Origin: Saccharothrix syringae
Lineage (GTDB): Bacteria > Actinomycetota > Actinomycetes > Mycobacteriales > Pseudonocardiaceae
DNA length: 64,000 nucleotides
Assembly: GCF_009498035.1 (NCBI RefSeq)
Contig: NZ_CP034550.1
Coordinates: forward strand, 1,674,001 to 1,738,000
Reading direction: 5' to 3'
The position numbers and the translations under genes are program-made. The notes beneath the pieces were generated by a model. The model made no database searches. It saw nothing but the letters and a program-made list of their open reading frames with translations, and was not told where the DNA came from. Below are positions 1-8,116 of the stretch, piece after piece (the first letter of the stretch is position 1; each line of letters starts with the position of its first letter).

Positions 1-629
1 TCAACCGCGAGGCACTGGGGTACGCGCGCCTGGCCGGTGACCGGGGCGTGGAGCTGTTCCTCCGGCAGAACACCGCCATGCTGGCCGAGTGGACCGGCAG
101 GCCGCGCGAGTCGGCCGACCTCGTCGGCGCGGTCCTGGAGACCCGGCTGTCACCCCGCCTGGAGGCCCTGTTCCGGCTGCGCCTGGCCCACGCGTCGGCC
201 CAGCTCGGCCTCGACGGGCAGGCACGCCGGCAGCTCGCGCGGGCCCGCGGCCTGTACGAGGACGGCGTGCGCGACGACGACCCGCCCTGGTCGTGGTGGA
301 TCAACGAGGCCCAGCTCAACTGGTTCGAGGGTGCCGTCCACCTGCGGCTGGGCCGCGCGGCGTCGGTCGAGGCGTTCGAGCGGGCGGCCGAGGCGGTCTC
401 GGAGCCGCGCATGGACCGCAACTGCCGGCTGTGGGCGCTCTACGCCCACGCGGTGAACCGCTCCTGGGGTGACGTCGACCGGCTCGCCCGGGACCTGCTC
501 CCGGCGGGGGGCATCCGCTCCGGCCTCGCCCGCGCCCGCCTGGACGCCGCGCTCGGCGCCCTCGACCGGGGGAGGGCGCCGGGCACGGTCCGCGAACTGG
601 TCTCGGCCCTGCGAGCCCGGGCGCAGTGA
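1..629 (+). CDS. C-terminal part of a TPR-type helical-repeat protein (5' end outside window)
   Basis: The reading frame is open from the left edge (first full codon at position 3) to a TGA at 627-629, so the true start lies outside the window. A GTG at 48 is internal to the open frame. The visible 208 or so residues are rich in Ala, Arg and Leu and are predicted helical. They contain short repeated segments of TPR type, such as FRLRLAHASAQLGLDGQARR and WALYAHAVNR. This resembles the C-terminal half of actinobacterial XRE-type regulators, which have an N-terminal helix-turn-helix and a TPR tail. The helix-turn-helix part is not in the window, so regulator identity is inferred only from resemblance. 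No terminator is visible right after the stop. Confidence 0.6.
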   Translation, partial: NREALGYARLAGDRGVELFLRQNTAMLAEWTGRPRESADLVGAVLETRLSPRLEALFRLRLAHASAQLGLDGQARRQLARARGLYEDGVRDDDPPWSWWINEAQLNWFEGAVHLRLGRAASVEAFERAAEAVSEPRMDRNCRLWALYAHAVNRSWGDVDRLARDLLPAGGIRSGLARARLDAALGALDRGRAPGTVRELVSALRARAQ

Positions 630-673
630 CCTGGCCTCGCGGCTCTGACCTGGGCGTTCCCGCTCCCGCGGGC

Positions 674-844
674 TCAGACGTAGGCGTCGAGGTCCGCGAC
701 CTGCGCGTAGTGGGCGTCGTCGACCTCCCAGGGGGCCGCGGCGCCCGGCTCCGGGAGGGCCTGCCGCGCGGGGCGCAGCTCCTCCGGCAGCGCGGTGCAG
801 TCGTCGATCAGCTGGGCCAGCGTGTCCGCCTCTGGGGTGCTCAC
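674..844 (-). CDS. small acidic hypothetical protein (56 aa)
   Basis: A GTG at 844 opens a 56-codon frame ending at TGA 674-676. The product begins MSTPEADTLAQLIDDCTALP and ends QVADLDAYV. It is acidic, soluble, and has no signal peptide or membrane segment. Codon third positions are nearly all G or C, which favours a real gene. Against it, the only Shine-Dalgarno-like stretch (GGAG) touches the start codon, so initiation would have to be leaderless or weak. It lies downstream of asnB on the same strand, but the asnB terminator separates them. No family is recognised. The protein could be a small actinobacterial hypothetical or a chance frame. Confidence 0.4.
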   Translation of the reverse strand: MSTPEADTLAQLIDDCTALPEELRPARQALPEPGAAAPWEVDDAHYAQVADLDAYV

Positions 845-914
845 CTCCGCGACCGTATTCGTGCGGAGAGCTTGACAAAAGCCCTACCCGGCGGTAATCG
901 CCCCCGAACGCGAA

Positions 915-951
915 GGGGCCCCGCGGCGCGGCAGGCGCACCGCGGGGCCCC
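915..951 (-). terminator. intrinsic-type hairpin downstream of asnB
   Basis: A perfect 12-bp inverted repeat (915-926 and 940-951, GGGGCCCCGCGG against its complement) with a 13-nt loop lies just after the asnB stop codon. There is no clear U-tract, as is common for terminators in this GC-rich group. Confidence 0.7.
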
Positions 952-960
952 GGGGAACCG

Positions 961-2889
961 TCAGAGCTTGACCGGGTAGTGCGGCTCCGGCACGACCGGG
1001 CGGATCCGGCCCTCCACGAAGATGCCGTGCCAGATCATGAACACCAGCAGCGCCCAGATCCGGCGGCTGTTGTCCGCCACGCCCGACCGGTGCTCCTCGA
1101 TGACCCGCAGCACCGCGTCCTTGTCGATGTACCGGTCGGTCTGCGACTGGCGCACGTGGTCGACCGCCCACTCGTGCATCTCGTCCTTGAGCCAGTGCCG
1201 GATCGGCACCGGGAAGCCCAGCTTGCGGCGGTTCAGCACGTGCGCGGGCACGATGTCGCGGATCGCCCGGCGCAGCGCGTGCTTGGTGGTCTCCCGGGTC
1301 AGCTTCAGCTCCGAGGGCACCTGCGAGGCGATCCGGAACACCTCCGGGTCCAGGAACGGCACCCGCAGCTCCAGCGAGTTCGCCATGGTCATCTTGTCCG
1401 CCTTGACCAGGATGTCGCCCCGCAGCCAGGTGAACAGGTCCACGTGCTGCATCCGCGTCACCGGGTCCCAGCCCTCCGACTCGCGGTACGGCTGCGCGGT
1501 CACGTCCTGGTGCGACACGTTCGGGTCATAGGTGCGCAGCACCTGCCGAAGCTGGTCGTCCAGGAAGATCCGGGCGTTGCCGTAGTAGCGCTCCTCCAAG
1601 GTCAGCGCGCCCCGCCGCAGCAGGTCCTTGCCGCGCACGCCCTGCGGGATCTTCGTGGACACCTTGCCCATGGCCTTGCGCAGCGCGCCCGGCACCCGCT
1701 CGAACGGCGCCAGCGACAGCGGCTCGCGGTAGATGGTGTAACCGCCGAACAGCTCGTCCGCGCCCTCGCCCGACAGCACCACCTTCACGTGCTCGCGCGC
1801 CTCGCGGGCGATGAACCACAGCGGCACCAGCGCCGGGTCGGCCACCGGGTCGTCCAGGTACCAGGTGATCAGCGGCAGGGCGTCCATCATCTCCTGCGCC
1901 GTCACCGCCCGGACCACGTGCTTCACCCCGATCGCGGCGGCCGACTCGGCGGCCACGTCGATCTCGGAGTAGCCCTGCCGGTGGAAACCGGTGGTGAACG
2001 TGATCAGGTCCGGGTTGTGCTCCTTGGCCAGCGCCGCGACCACGGTCGAGTCGATGCCGCCGGACAGGAACGAGCCGACCGTCACGTCCGCGCGCATGTG
2101 CTTGGCCACCGAGTCGCGCAGCGCCTCGGTGATCTCGTCGTAGAGCCGGTTCTCGTCCGCCTCGCCGCGCACCGCGCGCGGCCGGAACGTCGCCGGGAAG
2201 TACCGCTCGACCACCGGCTCGCCACCCGGCGTGAGCGTGAACGACGTGCCGGACTCGATCCGGTGAACCCGCGAGTGCAGGGACTCCGGCTCGGGCACGT
2301 ACTGCAGGATCAGGTAGTGCTGGAGGGCCTTCTGGTCGACCTCCGGCCGGATGCCGATGGCCGGGGCCAGTTCCAGCACCGACTTCTTCTCGCTGGAGAA
2401 CGCCACGCCGCCCGGCCCGGCCGCGTAGTACAGCGGCTTGATGCCGAACGGGTCGCGCGCGCCGAACACCACGCGCCGCGCCTTGTCCCAGATCAGGAAG
2501 GCGAACATGCCGCGCAACCTGGCCACCGCGGACGGGCCCCAGTAGTGGTAGGCCGCCACGATGGTCTCGGTGTCGCCGTCGGTGGCGAACCGGGCGCCGA
2601 ACTGCTTGGTCAGCTCCGCCCGCAGCTCCAGGTAGTTGTAGATCTCGCCGTTGAACAGGATCGCGTACCGGCCCTGGGCCTCGGGCGGGCCCCAGTGCAG
2701 CGGTTGGTGCGAGTGCTCGATGTCGATGATGGACAGGCGGTTGAAGCCGAAGACGACCTCACCGCCCTGCCAGGTGCCGCTCTCGTCGGGGCCGCGGTGC
2801 CGCATGCAGCGCAGTGCCCCCGCCACCGCCGAGCGCGCCCGCTGGGCCTCGTCTTCGCCAGGGCAAACCAGTCCTACCAGGCCGCACAC
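961..2889 (-). CDS. asnB: asparagine synthase (glutamine-hydrolysing)
   Basis: The enzyme makes asparagine from aspartate, glutamine and ATP in the cytoplasm. The GTG at 2889 is chosen because it places Cys at position 2 (MCGLVGLV). Removal of the start Met exposes the N-terminal nucleophile of the class II glutaminase domain (about residues 2-220). An AAAGGTG stretch lies upstream of it. The synthetase domain follows, with the pyrophosphate loop SGGIDST at about residue 273. The length of 642 residues fits the long actinobacterial AsnB group. The mycobacterial and corynebacterial homologue (ltsA/asnB) affects cell-wall robustness, probably by amidating peptidoglycan diaminopimelate. That role is known for relatives and inferred here. 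The gene is divergent from ctaC, as in M. tuberculosis Rv2200c/Rv2201. Confidence 0.93.
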   Translation of the reverse strand: MCGLVGLVCPGEDEAQRARSAVAGALRCMRHRGPDESGTWQGGEVVFGFNRLSIIDIEHSHQPLHWGPPEAQGRYAILFNGEIYNYLELRAELTKQFGARFATDGDTETIVAAYHYWGPSAVARLRGMFAFLIWDKARRVVFGARDPFGIKPLYYAAGPGGVAFSSEKKSVLELAPAIGIRPEVDQKALQHYLILQYVPEPESLHSRVHRIESGTSFTLTPGGEPVVERYFPATFRPRAVRGEADENRLYDEITEALRDSVAKHMRADVTVGSFLSGGIDSTVVAALAKEHNPDLITFTTGFHRQGYSEIDVAAESAAAIGVKHVVRAVTAQEMMDALPLITWYLDDPVADPALVPLWFIAREAREHVKVVLSGEGADELFGGYTIYREPLSLAPFERVPGALRKAMGKVSTKIPQGVRGKDLLRRGALTLEERYYGNARIFLDDQLRQVLRTYDPNVSHQDVTAQPYRESEGWDPVTRMQHVDLFTWLRGDILVKADKMTMANSLELRVPFLDPEVFRIASQVPSELKLTRETTKHALRRAIRDIVPAHVLNRRKLGFPVPIRHWLKDEMHEWAVDHVRQSQTDRYIDKDAVLRVIEEHRSGVADNSRRIWALLVFMIWHGIFVEGRIRPVVPEPHYPVKL

Positions 2890-3085
2890 GCCGTAACACC
2901 TTTCGAGTCGTGTGGAGAAGAGTCCAGTATGCCGGGGCGGCTCTGTGTGACCGAAACTGCACCGCACGGGTGCGGCCCCCGAGGGGTGGGCCCCGTTGAG
3001 CTGGGTTACGCTCCCGCATGATCCGGCGAGGGCGCTCTAGTCCCTTGCCCGTGAGCACTTGAAGGCAGCGAGGAGGCGGCGAGCA
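2890..3085. promoter_or_regulatory. divergent asnB/ctaC promoter region with possible upstream ORF
   Basis: This 196-nt gap separates two divergent gene starts. On the plus strand a TACGCT hexamer (3007-3012) lies 5 nt before an ATG at 3018 and could act as a -10 box for ctaC transcription. That ATG opens a 14-codon frame ending at TGA 3060-3062, just before the ctaC ribosome binding site. It may be a leader peptide or chance. Confidence 0.35.
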
Positions 3086-4024
3086 GTGGGCCTGAAGGAG
3101 GGCACCAGGGCAGCCCGGCTGGCGAAGGTCGGTGGGCTGGTCGGCCTGGTCGGCGTCGGGGCCACGGGTTGCTCCACGGAAGAGGTGATGCGCTTCGGCT
3201 GGCCGGCGGGTGTGACCCCGCAGGCCGAGGCGATGCGCGAGCTGTGGACGTGGTCGGTCGTCGCCGCGCTCGCGGTCGGCGTCATCGTGTGGGGCCTGAT
3301 CCTCTGGTCGATCGCGTTCCACCGCAAGAAGAGCGAGGAGCTGCCGCGCCAGGTCGCCTACAACCTGCCGCTGGAGATCGTCCTCCTGGTCGTGCCCACG
3401 GTCATCGTCGCGGTGCTGTTCTACTTCACCGCGGTGACGCAGAACTACGTCATCCGGGAGAGCGACGACCCGGACGTGACGGTCGACGTGATCGCGTTCC
3501 AGTGGAACTGGGAGTTCCGCTACCCGGAGTACAAGCTGGAGTCCGATGACACCCTCCCGGTGAGCACGGTCGGGTCGTCCGGCGAGATCCCGCTGCTGGT
3601 CCTGCCCCAGGGCCGCTCGGTGCGGTTCAACCTGGAGTCGACCGACGTCATCCACTCGTTCTTCGTGCCGGAGTTCCACTTCAAGCGCGACGTGTTCCCG
3701 GAGCCGAAGAAGAACAACCAGGACAACTCGTTCGAGATCGAGCGGATCGACCGGACGGGCTCGTTCGTGGGCCGCTGCGCCGAGCTGTGCGGCACCTACC
3801 ACGCGGTGATGAACTTCGAGGTCCGGGCCCTGGAGCAGGGCGACTTCGACCGGTACATGGAGCTGCGGCAGCGGACCAACGAGGCGACCGGCCTGCCCTA
3901 CACCGCGGCCGAGGCGCTCGGCGAGGTGGACTGCGGCGAGCTGTGCACGCCGTACGCCGTGACGACCAAGCCCTTCGACACCGACCGGACCGTCCGCGAG
4001 GCGTCGTCCGGCGGCGGGAAGTAG
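3086..4024 (+). CDS. ctaC: cytochrome c oxidase subunit II (lipoprotein)
   Basis: This is subunit II of the aa3-type oxidase, which accepts electrons from cytochrome c domains through the CuA centre on the outer membrane face. The GTG at 3086 is chosen because AGGAGG (3071-3076) lies 9 nt upstream. The alternative is TTG 3059. The N-terminus carries a lipobox ending VGATGC, so the protein is probably lipid-anchored. Two membrane helices follow. The CuA ligands are visible as CAELCGTYH (Cys231, Cys235, His239), with the aromatic AFQWNWEFRYPE stretch before them. The length of 312 residues is normal. It is followed directly by ctaF. The catalytic subunit I (ctaD) is not in this window, which is usual in actinobacteria. 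Confidence 0.96.
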   Translation: MGLKEGTRAARLAKVGGLVGLVGVGATGCSTEEVMRFGWPAGVTPQAEAMRELWTWSVVAALAVGVIVWGLILWSIAFHRKKSEELPRQVAYNLPLEIVLLVVPTVIVAVLFYFTAVTQNYVIRESDDPDVTVDVIAFQWNWEFRYPEYKLESDDTLPVSTVGSSGEIPLLVLPQGRSVRFNLESTDVIHSFFVPEFHFKRDVFPEPKKNNQDNSFEIERIDRTGSFVGRCAELCGTYHAVMNFEVRALEQGDFDRYMELRQRTNEATGLPYTAAEALGEVDCGELCTPYAVTTKPFDTDRTVREASSGGGK

Positions 4025-4036
4025 GAGGACGCTGCG

Positions 4037-4453
4037 ATGAAGGTCGAAGCCCGCATTTTCGACTTGGTGATGGCGTTCTCGTTCCTGATGGCCGTCGTGT
4101 ACGGCTACTGGACGTGGGCGGACACCGGGGCCGTCGAGCCCGTCGGCACGGTCGCCCTGGCCCTGACCGGCGGCCTGGCCCTGATCGTGGGCACGTACTT
4201 CCGGTTCGTCGCCCGCCGCATCGAGGTGCGGCCGGAGGACAACGCGGACGCCGAGATCAGCGACGGCGCCGGTGAGCTGGGCTTCTTCAGCCCGGGCAGC
4301 TACTGGCCGATCGGCCTGGCCGCGGCGGCCGCGACCGCGGGCGTGGCGCTCGCGTTCTGGCACGTCTGGATGCTGGTGATCGCGATCGTGCTGGTGCTGA
4401 TCGCGGTCGGCGGCCTGGTGTTCGAGTACCACACGGGCCCGAACCACGAGTGA
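4037..4453 (+). CDS. ctaF: cytochrome c oxidase subunit IV
   Basis: This is the small actinobacterial oxidase subunit of 138 residues with four hydrophobic helices in two hairpins (about residues 7-28, 34-55, 92-110 and 112-132). The start ATG has AGGAGG overlapping the ctaC stop codon, 8 nt upstream. The two genes are 12 nt apart and surely share a transcript. CtaF is part of the oxidase in the bcc-aa3 supercomplex of Mycobacterium and Corynebacterium. No catalytic residues are expected. A strong hairpin follows the stop codon. Confidence 0.93.
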   Translation: MKVEARIFDLVMAFSFLMAVVYGYWTWADTGAVEPVGTVALALTGGLALIVGTYFRFVARRIEVRPEDNADAEISDGAGELGFFSPGSYWPIGLAAAAATAGVALAFWHVWMLVIAIVLVLIAVGGLVFEYHTGPNHE

Positions 4454-4467
4454 GCCCGCTTCGGCGG

Positions 4468-4500
4468 AAGGCCCCCACCCGACCGGGTGGGGGCCTTCTT
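4468..4500 (+). terminator. terminator after ctaC-ctaF
   Basis: A 13-bp stem (4468-4480 with 4485-4497, AAGGCCCCCACCC and its complement) with a 4-nt loop is followed by a short CTT run. It ends the ctaCF unit and could also act on the opposite strand, where an acyltransferase gene ends at 4527. Confidence 0.8.
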
Positions 4501-4526
4501 CGCTTTCCGGGCCTTCCCGGGCGTTC

Positions 4527-5195
4527 TCAGGCCGCCTTGGCGTTGTTCTGGTAGCTGTCGACGTACTCCTGCCCGGACAGCTCCAGGATGCGGTAGACGA
4601 CCTCGTCGGTGATCGACCGGAGCACCGGCAGCGACTCCTGCATGCCCGCGTACCGGTCGAAGCGCAGCGGCGCGCCGAACCGCACGGTCACCGGCCGGAT
4701 GCGGGGCAGCCTCGCGTCGACGGGCTGGACCTCGTCGGTGCCCACGAGCCCCACCGGGACGACCGGCGCGCCGGACTCCAGCGCCATGCGCGCGACGCCC
4801 GTGCGGCCGCGGTGCAGGCGGCCGTCCAGCGAGCGCGTGCCCTCCGGGTAGATGGCGAACGCGCCGCCGTCGTCCAGGATGGCCTTGGCGGTGTCCAGCG
4901 AGGCCCTGGCGGCCCGGCCGAGGCCGCGGCGGACGGGGACGTGGCCCAGGGAGCCGAAGAAGTAGCGGGACAGGGCGCCCTTGACGCCCTTGCCCTCGAA
5001 GTACTCGGCCTTGGCGAGGAAGGAGACGCGGCGCGGCACCACCATGGGGATGACGATGCTGTCGATGAACGACAGGTGGTTGGCCGCCAGGATGACCGGG
5101 CCGGTGGCCGGTACGTTCTCCAGCCCTTCGACGCGGGGGCGGTAGACCAGGCGCGCCGTGGGCGCCACCACGCGCTTCATCACCGTGTAGAGCAT
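4527..5195 (-). CDS. PlsC-type 1-acyl-glycerol-3-phosphate acyltransferase
   Basis: The protein probably transfers an acyl chain from acyl-CoA or acyl-ACP to lysophosphatidate during phospholipid synthesis at the inner membrane face. Two family motifs are visible: the catalytic NHLSFID (HX4D) and IYPEGTR. The length of about 222 residues is typical. ATG 5195 is preferred because sequence upstream of it does not look coding. A GTG two codons earlier is possible, and no strong ribosome binding site marks either. The paralogue at 37141 is clearly related and shares the ending pattern ELSGQEYVD, so the window holds two members of the family. The gene ends against the ctaF terminator and has its own repeat-rich upstream region. 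Confidence 0.88.
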   Translation of the reverse strand: MLYTVMKRVVAPTARLVYRPRVEGLENVPATGPVILAANHLSFIDSIVIPMVVPRRVSFLAKAEYFEGKGVKGALSRYFFGSLGHVPVRRGLGRAARASLDTAKAILDDGGAFAIYPEGTRSLDGRLHRGRTGVARMALESGAPVVPVGLVGTDEVQPVDARLPRIRPVTVRFGAPLRFDRYAGMQESLPVLRSITDEVVYRILELSGQEYVDSYQNNAKAA

Positions 5196-5468
5196 GCCCA
5201 CAGCATGACTCGCGCCTGTTGCGGCGTGGTGAAAAGGTGTCCCGGGTCTCCCAACCCCGCGTGTCCTCCACTCGAACACCGCGTGTCCTCCACTCCGACA
5301 CCGGGTGACGGCCGCTGCAACACCGGGTGACGGCCGCTGCAACACCGGGTGAGAGCCGTCGACGTGCCGGAGTGCGACCTGAGCCTTCCGGGTGCGACGG
5401 CACGGCCTGGCGTCGTCGACCCGCGGCGGGCGAACCAGGTCCCCGGCGTCGCCCGCCGATCCCGCCCC
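5196..5468. repeat. repeat-bearing intergenic region upstream of the acyltransferase gene
   Basis: No gene is supported here. Two near-identical units of CGCGTGTCCTCCACTC occur around 5254-5300. They are followed by three copies of a roughly 22-nt unit containing ACACCGGGTGA (about 5297-5352). The first unit type also builds the outer arms of the large palindrome at 11.8 kb, so this looks like a partial or decayed copy of the same element family. The region separates trpD from the acyltransferase gene and must also contain the acyltransferase promoter, which I could not identify. Confidence 0.6.
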
Positions 5469-6530
5469 TCAGGACTCGGCCAGCGACGCCTTCAGCTCGG
5501 TCGACCGCGCCGCCCACCGCCGCAGCAGGTCGGCCGCCGCGCCGGAGTCGACCGCCTCGGCGGCCCGCCCCTGCGCCGCCGCGAGGTCCGCGTGCAGGTC
5601 GTCGGACAGGCCGCTGTGCGCGGCGATCGCACCGGCCGCGTTGAGCAGCACCGCGTCGCGCACCGCGCCCGGCTTCCCGCTCACCAGCTCGCGCACGACC
5701 TCGGCGTTCACCGACGCGTCCCCGCCCTTGAGGTCCTCCGGCAGCGCCGGCGACACCCCCAGCCGCGACGGGTCGAGGCGGTCCCGGCGCACCGCGCCGC
5801 CGTCCACGACCCAGACCGACGTCGTGGTCGTGGTGGTGATCTCGTCCAGGCCGTCGTCGCCGCGCACGACCAGCGCGGTGTTGCCGCGGCGCGCGAAGAC
5901 GCCCGCGATCAGGGGCGCGGCGCTCTCCCGCGCGCACCCGATGAGCCCCACCCGCGGCTGCGCCGGGTTCGTCAGCGGCCCGAGCAGGTTGAACGACGTG
6001 GGGATGCCGATCTCCCGGCGCGGCGCGCCCGCGTGCCGGAAACCGGGGTGGAACACCGGCGCGAAGCAGAACCCGATGCCCAGCTCGGCCACGGTCTGCT
6101 GCACGCCCAGCGGCGGCAGGTCGATGGCCACGCCCAGCGCCTCCAGCACGTCCGCCGTGCCGCACTGGGACGACGCCGCGCGGTTGCCGTGCTTGACCAC
6201 CGGCACCCCGGCCGCGGCGGTGACCAGGGTCGCCATGGTCGAGATGTTCACCGACCCGGACTGGTCGCCGCCCGTGCCGACGATGTCCGCCACGCGCCCG
6301 GCCACGTCGAACCGGCGGGCGTGGTGCAGCATCATCGTGGCCAGGCCGTCCACCTCCTCGGGCGTCTCGCCCTTGGCGCGCAGCGCGACCAGGAACGCGC
6401 CCACCTGCGCGGGCGTCGCGGCACCGGTCATGACCTGGTCCATCGCCCACGCCGTGTCCTCGTCGGACAGGTCGGCGCGGTCGATGAGCCGGTTGAGCAG
6501 TAACGGCCAGCTGCGCTCCACCGCGGTCAT
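5469..6530 (-). CDS. trpD: anthranilate phosphoribosyltransferase
   Basis: TrpD joins anthranilate to phosphoribosyl pyrophosphate in tryptophan synthesis. With the start at ATG 6530 (MTAVERSWPLLL) the protein has 353 residues. The PRPP-binding loop GTGGD lies at 85-89 and KHGNRAASS at 113-121. The metal-binding GDDGLDE segment is in the second half. The start overlaps the stop codon of the upstream gene in an ATGA, showing translational coupling to the receiver-like protein. As in M. tuberculosis, this trpD stands alone near ctaE, away from other trp genes. A run of seven Thr codons after DGLDEI is a small local oddity. Confidence 0.96.
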   Translation of the reverse strand: MTAVERSWPLLLNRLIDRADLSDEDTAWAMDQVMTGAATPAQVGAFLVALRAKGETPEEVDGLATMMLHHARRFDVAGRVADIVGTGGDQSGSVNISTMATLVTAAAGVPVVKHGNRAASSQCGTADVLEALGVAIDLPPLGVQQTVAELGIGFCFAPVFHPGFRHAGAPRREIGIPTSFNLLGPLTNPAQPRVGLIGCARESAAPLIAGVFARRGNTALVVRGDDGLDEITTTTTTSVWVVDGGAVRRDRLDPSRLGVSPALPEDLKGGDASVNAEVVRELVSGKPGAVRDAVLLNAAGAIAAHSGLSDDLHADLAAAQGRAAEAVDSGAAADLLRRWAARSTELKASLAES

Positions 6531-6937
6531 CCGCGCACGACCGGCAGGGCCGTCGACCGCAGCACCTCGGCCACCGTCTCGGCCGCGGCCAGCGGGTCGA
6601 GCGGGTGCACCAGCACCGCGTCCGCCTGCGACCACGTCGCCAGCCACCGGTCGTCCTTGCGCCGGACCGCCACCACGACCGGGGGGCAGTCGGTGATCTC
6701 GTTCTTCAGCTGCCGGGACAGCCCCATGCCGCCGGTGGGCTGCGCCTCGCCGTCCAGGATGGCCAGGTCGACGCCGCCCCTGTCCATCTCGTAGAGCACG
6801 TCGGCGATGGTCCCGACCTCGACGTAGTCGACCCGGCCCAGGTCCGGCGCGGGGCGGCGCCCCACCGCGGTGATGATCGTCTCACGCACCTCGGGGCGGT
6901 GGCTGAACACCAGGATCCTGGTCGTCTGCGTGCTCAT
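6527..6937 (-). CDS. response-regulator-like receiver protein
   Basis: This 136-residue protein has the alternating beta-alpha pattern of a receiver domain. RILVFSHRPEVRETII forms the first strand and helix, and DLAILDGEAQPTGGMGLSR occupies the phosphorylation strand and loop. The acidic pocket is weak: the loop after the first strand has His-Arg instead of paired acids. Phosphoryl transfer is therefore doubtful, although an Asp is present in ILDGE. No output domain follows. It is translationally coupled to trpD (4-nt overlap). A receiver-only gene next to trpD and ctaE recurs in related actinobacteria as far as I recall. Its partner is unknown. Confidence 0.65.
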   Translation of the reverse strand: MSTQTTRILVFSHRPEVRETIITAVGRRPAPDLGRVDYVEVGTIADVLYEMDRGGVDLAILDGEAQPTGGMGLSRQLKNEITDCPPVVVAVRRKDDRWLATWSQADAVLVHPLDPLAAAETVAEVLRSTALPVVRG

Positions 6938-6987
6938 GTGCGCGTCCTCCGGCGGGTCGGGTGCCAGGTGACGCAGATGTTATCCGG

Positions 6988-7380
6988 CTAACCCGGTGTG
7001 ACCTGAAGCGCATCCCACCCGATCCAGTCGCCGCCCAGCCGCTGGGCCAGCCCGGCCATCCGCGCGCGCTCCTGCGCGCAGTGCAGTGCGTCCAGCTTCT
7101 GCACCCGCAGGGCGTGCACGCGGTCGCCCCCGCGCAGCTCCCAGCCGTCCGGCGCGAGCAGTTCGCGGGCGCGTTCGACCTGGTCAGGGGGTAGTTCGAG
7201 GTGGTGGCGCAGCACCGCGGGCTCCTCGGCGCGCCACCGCGGCGACCGGGCCAGCGCCGCCGAGTCCGCCTCCGCGAGGTCGAACGCCTCCACGACCACC
7301 ACCAGTCCGGGTGAATCGATCCGCAGTGGCGGTTCGCCCCCGCCGCGGAGGCGATCGCGCAACCGGCCCAGCAACCCCAT
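6988..7380 (-). CDS. conserved hypothetical protein (130 aa)
   Basis: The ATG at 7380 has GAGGTGG shortly upstream and gives a 130-residue basic-to-neutral protein starting MGLLGRLRDRLRGGGEPPLR. It contains a strand-rich segment (SPGLVVVVEAFDLAEADSAA) and a helical middle. There is no signal peptide or membrane segment. The gene sits between the receiver-like gene and divergent ctaE. I do not recognise a domain and no catalytic motif is apparent. A longer reading to 7494 is possible but runs through the ctaE upstream region and has poorer coding character. Confidence 0.6.
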   Translation of the reverse strand: MGLLGRLRDRLRGGGEPPLRIDSPGLVVVVEAFDLAEADSAALARSPRWRAEEPAVLRHHLELPPDQVERARELLAPDGWELRGGDRVHALRVQKLDALHCAQERARMAGLAQRLGGDWIGWDALQVTPG

Positions 7381-7463
7381 GACCACCTCACCGCGTGTGT
7401 GACCCAGATGACCTGCGCACCCGCCCCGGACCCGATGGGCGGAGCGAAAACCTGCAAGCAATA

Positions 7464-8072
7464 ATGCGTCGTGTGACAACGGCAGCGCCCTCAATCGGCC
7501 AGCGCGTGCACTCGCTGAACCGCCCGAACATGGTCAGCGTCGGCACCATCGTCTGGCTGTCCAGTGAGCTCATGTTCTTCGCGGGGCTCTTCGCCATGTT
7601 CTTCACGGTGAAGGCCCAGAACGAGGGGCACTGGCCCCCGGAGCCGACCGAGCTGAACGTGCCCTACGCACTGTTCTTCACGGTCATCCTGGTGGCTTCG
7701 TCGTTCACCTGCCAGTGGGGCGTGTTCGCCGCCGAGCGCGGTGACGTGTTCGGGCTGCGCCGCTGGTACCTGCTGACGCTGATCATGGGCGCGATCTTCG
7801 TGGCCGGCCAGGCGGGCGAGTACGTGAACCTCGTTCACGAGGGGACCACGATCCCGGGGTCCGCCTACGGCACCGTGTTCTACCTGACGACCGGCTTCCA
7901 CGGCCTGCACGTGATCGGTGGTCTGATCGCGTTCGGCTACCTGCTGGTCCGCACGAAGCTGAGCAAGTTCACGCCCGCGCAGGCGACCTCCGCGATCGTC
8001 GTGTCCTACTACTGGCACTTCGTCGACGTCGTCTGGATCGGCTTGTTCGCCGTCATCTACATCGTGCCCTGA
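7464..8072 (+). CDS. ctaE: cytochrome c oxidase subunit III
   Basis: This is subunit III of the aa3 oxidase, a membrane protein of about 202 residues with several helices. Recognisable segments are [17 protein letters not shown] near the N-terminus, [15 protein letters not shown], and the C-terminal [18 protein letters not shown], which is typical of the family. The start is uncertain: ATG 7464 and GTG 7473 ([10 protein letters not shown]) are both in frame and neither has a good ribosome binding site, so a leaderless transcript is possible. The gene leads the ctaE-qcrC-qcrA-qcrB unit, the same order as in Mycobacterium and Corynebacterium, where the products form the bcc-aa3 supercomplex. 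Confidence 0.95.
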   Translation: MRRVTTAAPSIGQRVHSLNRPNMVSVGTIVWLSSELMFFAGLFAMFFTVKAQNEGHWPPEPTELNVPYALFFTVILVASSFTCQWGVFAAERGDVFGLRRWYLLTLIMGAIFVAGQAGEYVNLVHEGTTIPGSAYGTVFYLTTGFHGLHVIGGLIAFGYLLVRTKLSKFTPAQATSAIVVSYYWHFVDVVWIGLFAVIYIVP

Positions 8073-8116
8073 CCAGCAAGAACCCCGAACTCACACCAGC
8101 AAGGGTTGCCGCACAC

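Noticed and set aside
872..900. Plus-strand promoter (TTGACA with TAATCG, 17-nt spacing)
   Set aside because: It points into the asnB 3' end with no gene to serve on that strand; an antisense transcript is possible but unsupported.
979..3021. Long open frame antisense to asnB
   Set aside because: It is His-, Arg- and Val-rich, typical of the shadow of a GC-rich gene, while the minus strand encodes a complete AsnB with all motifs.
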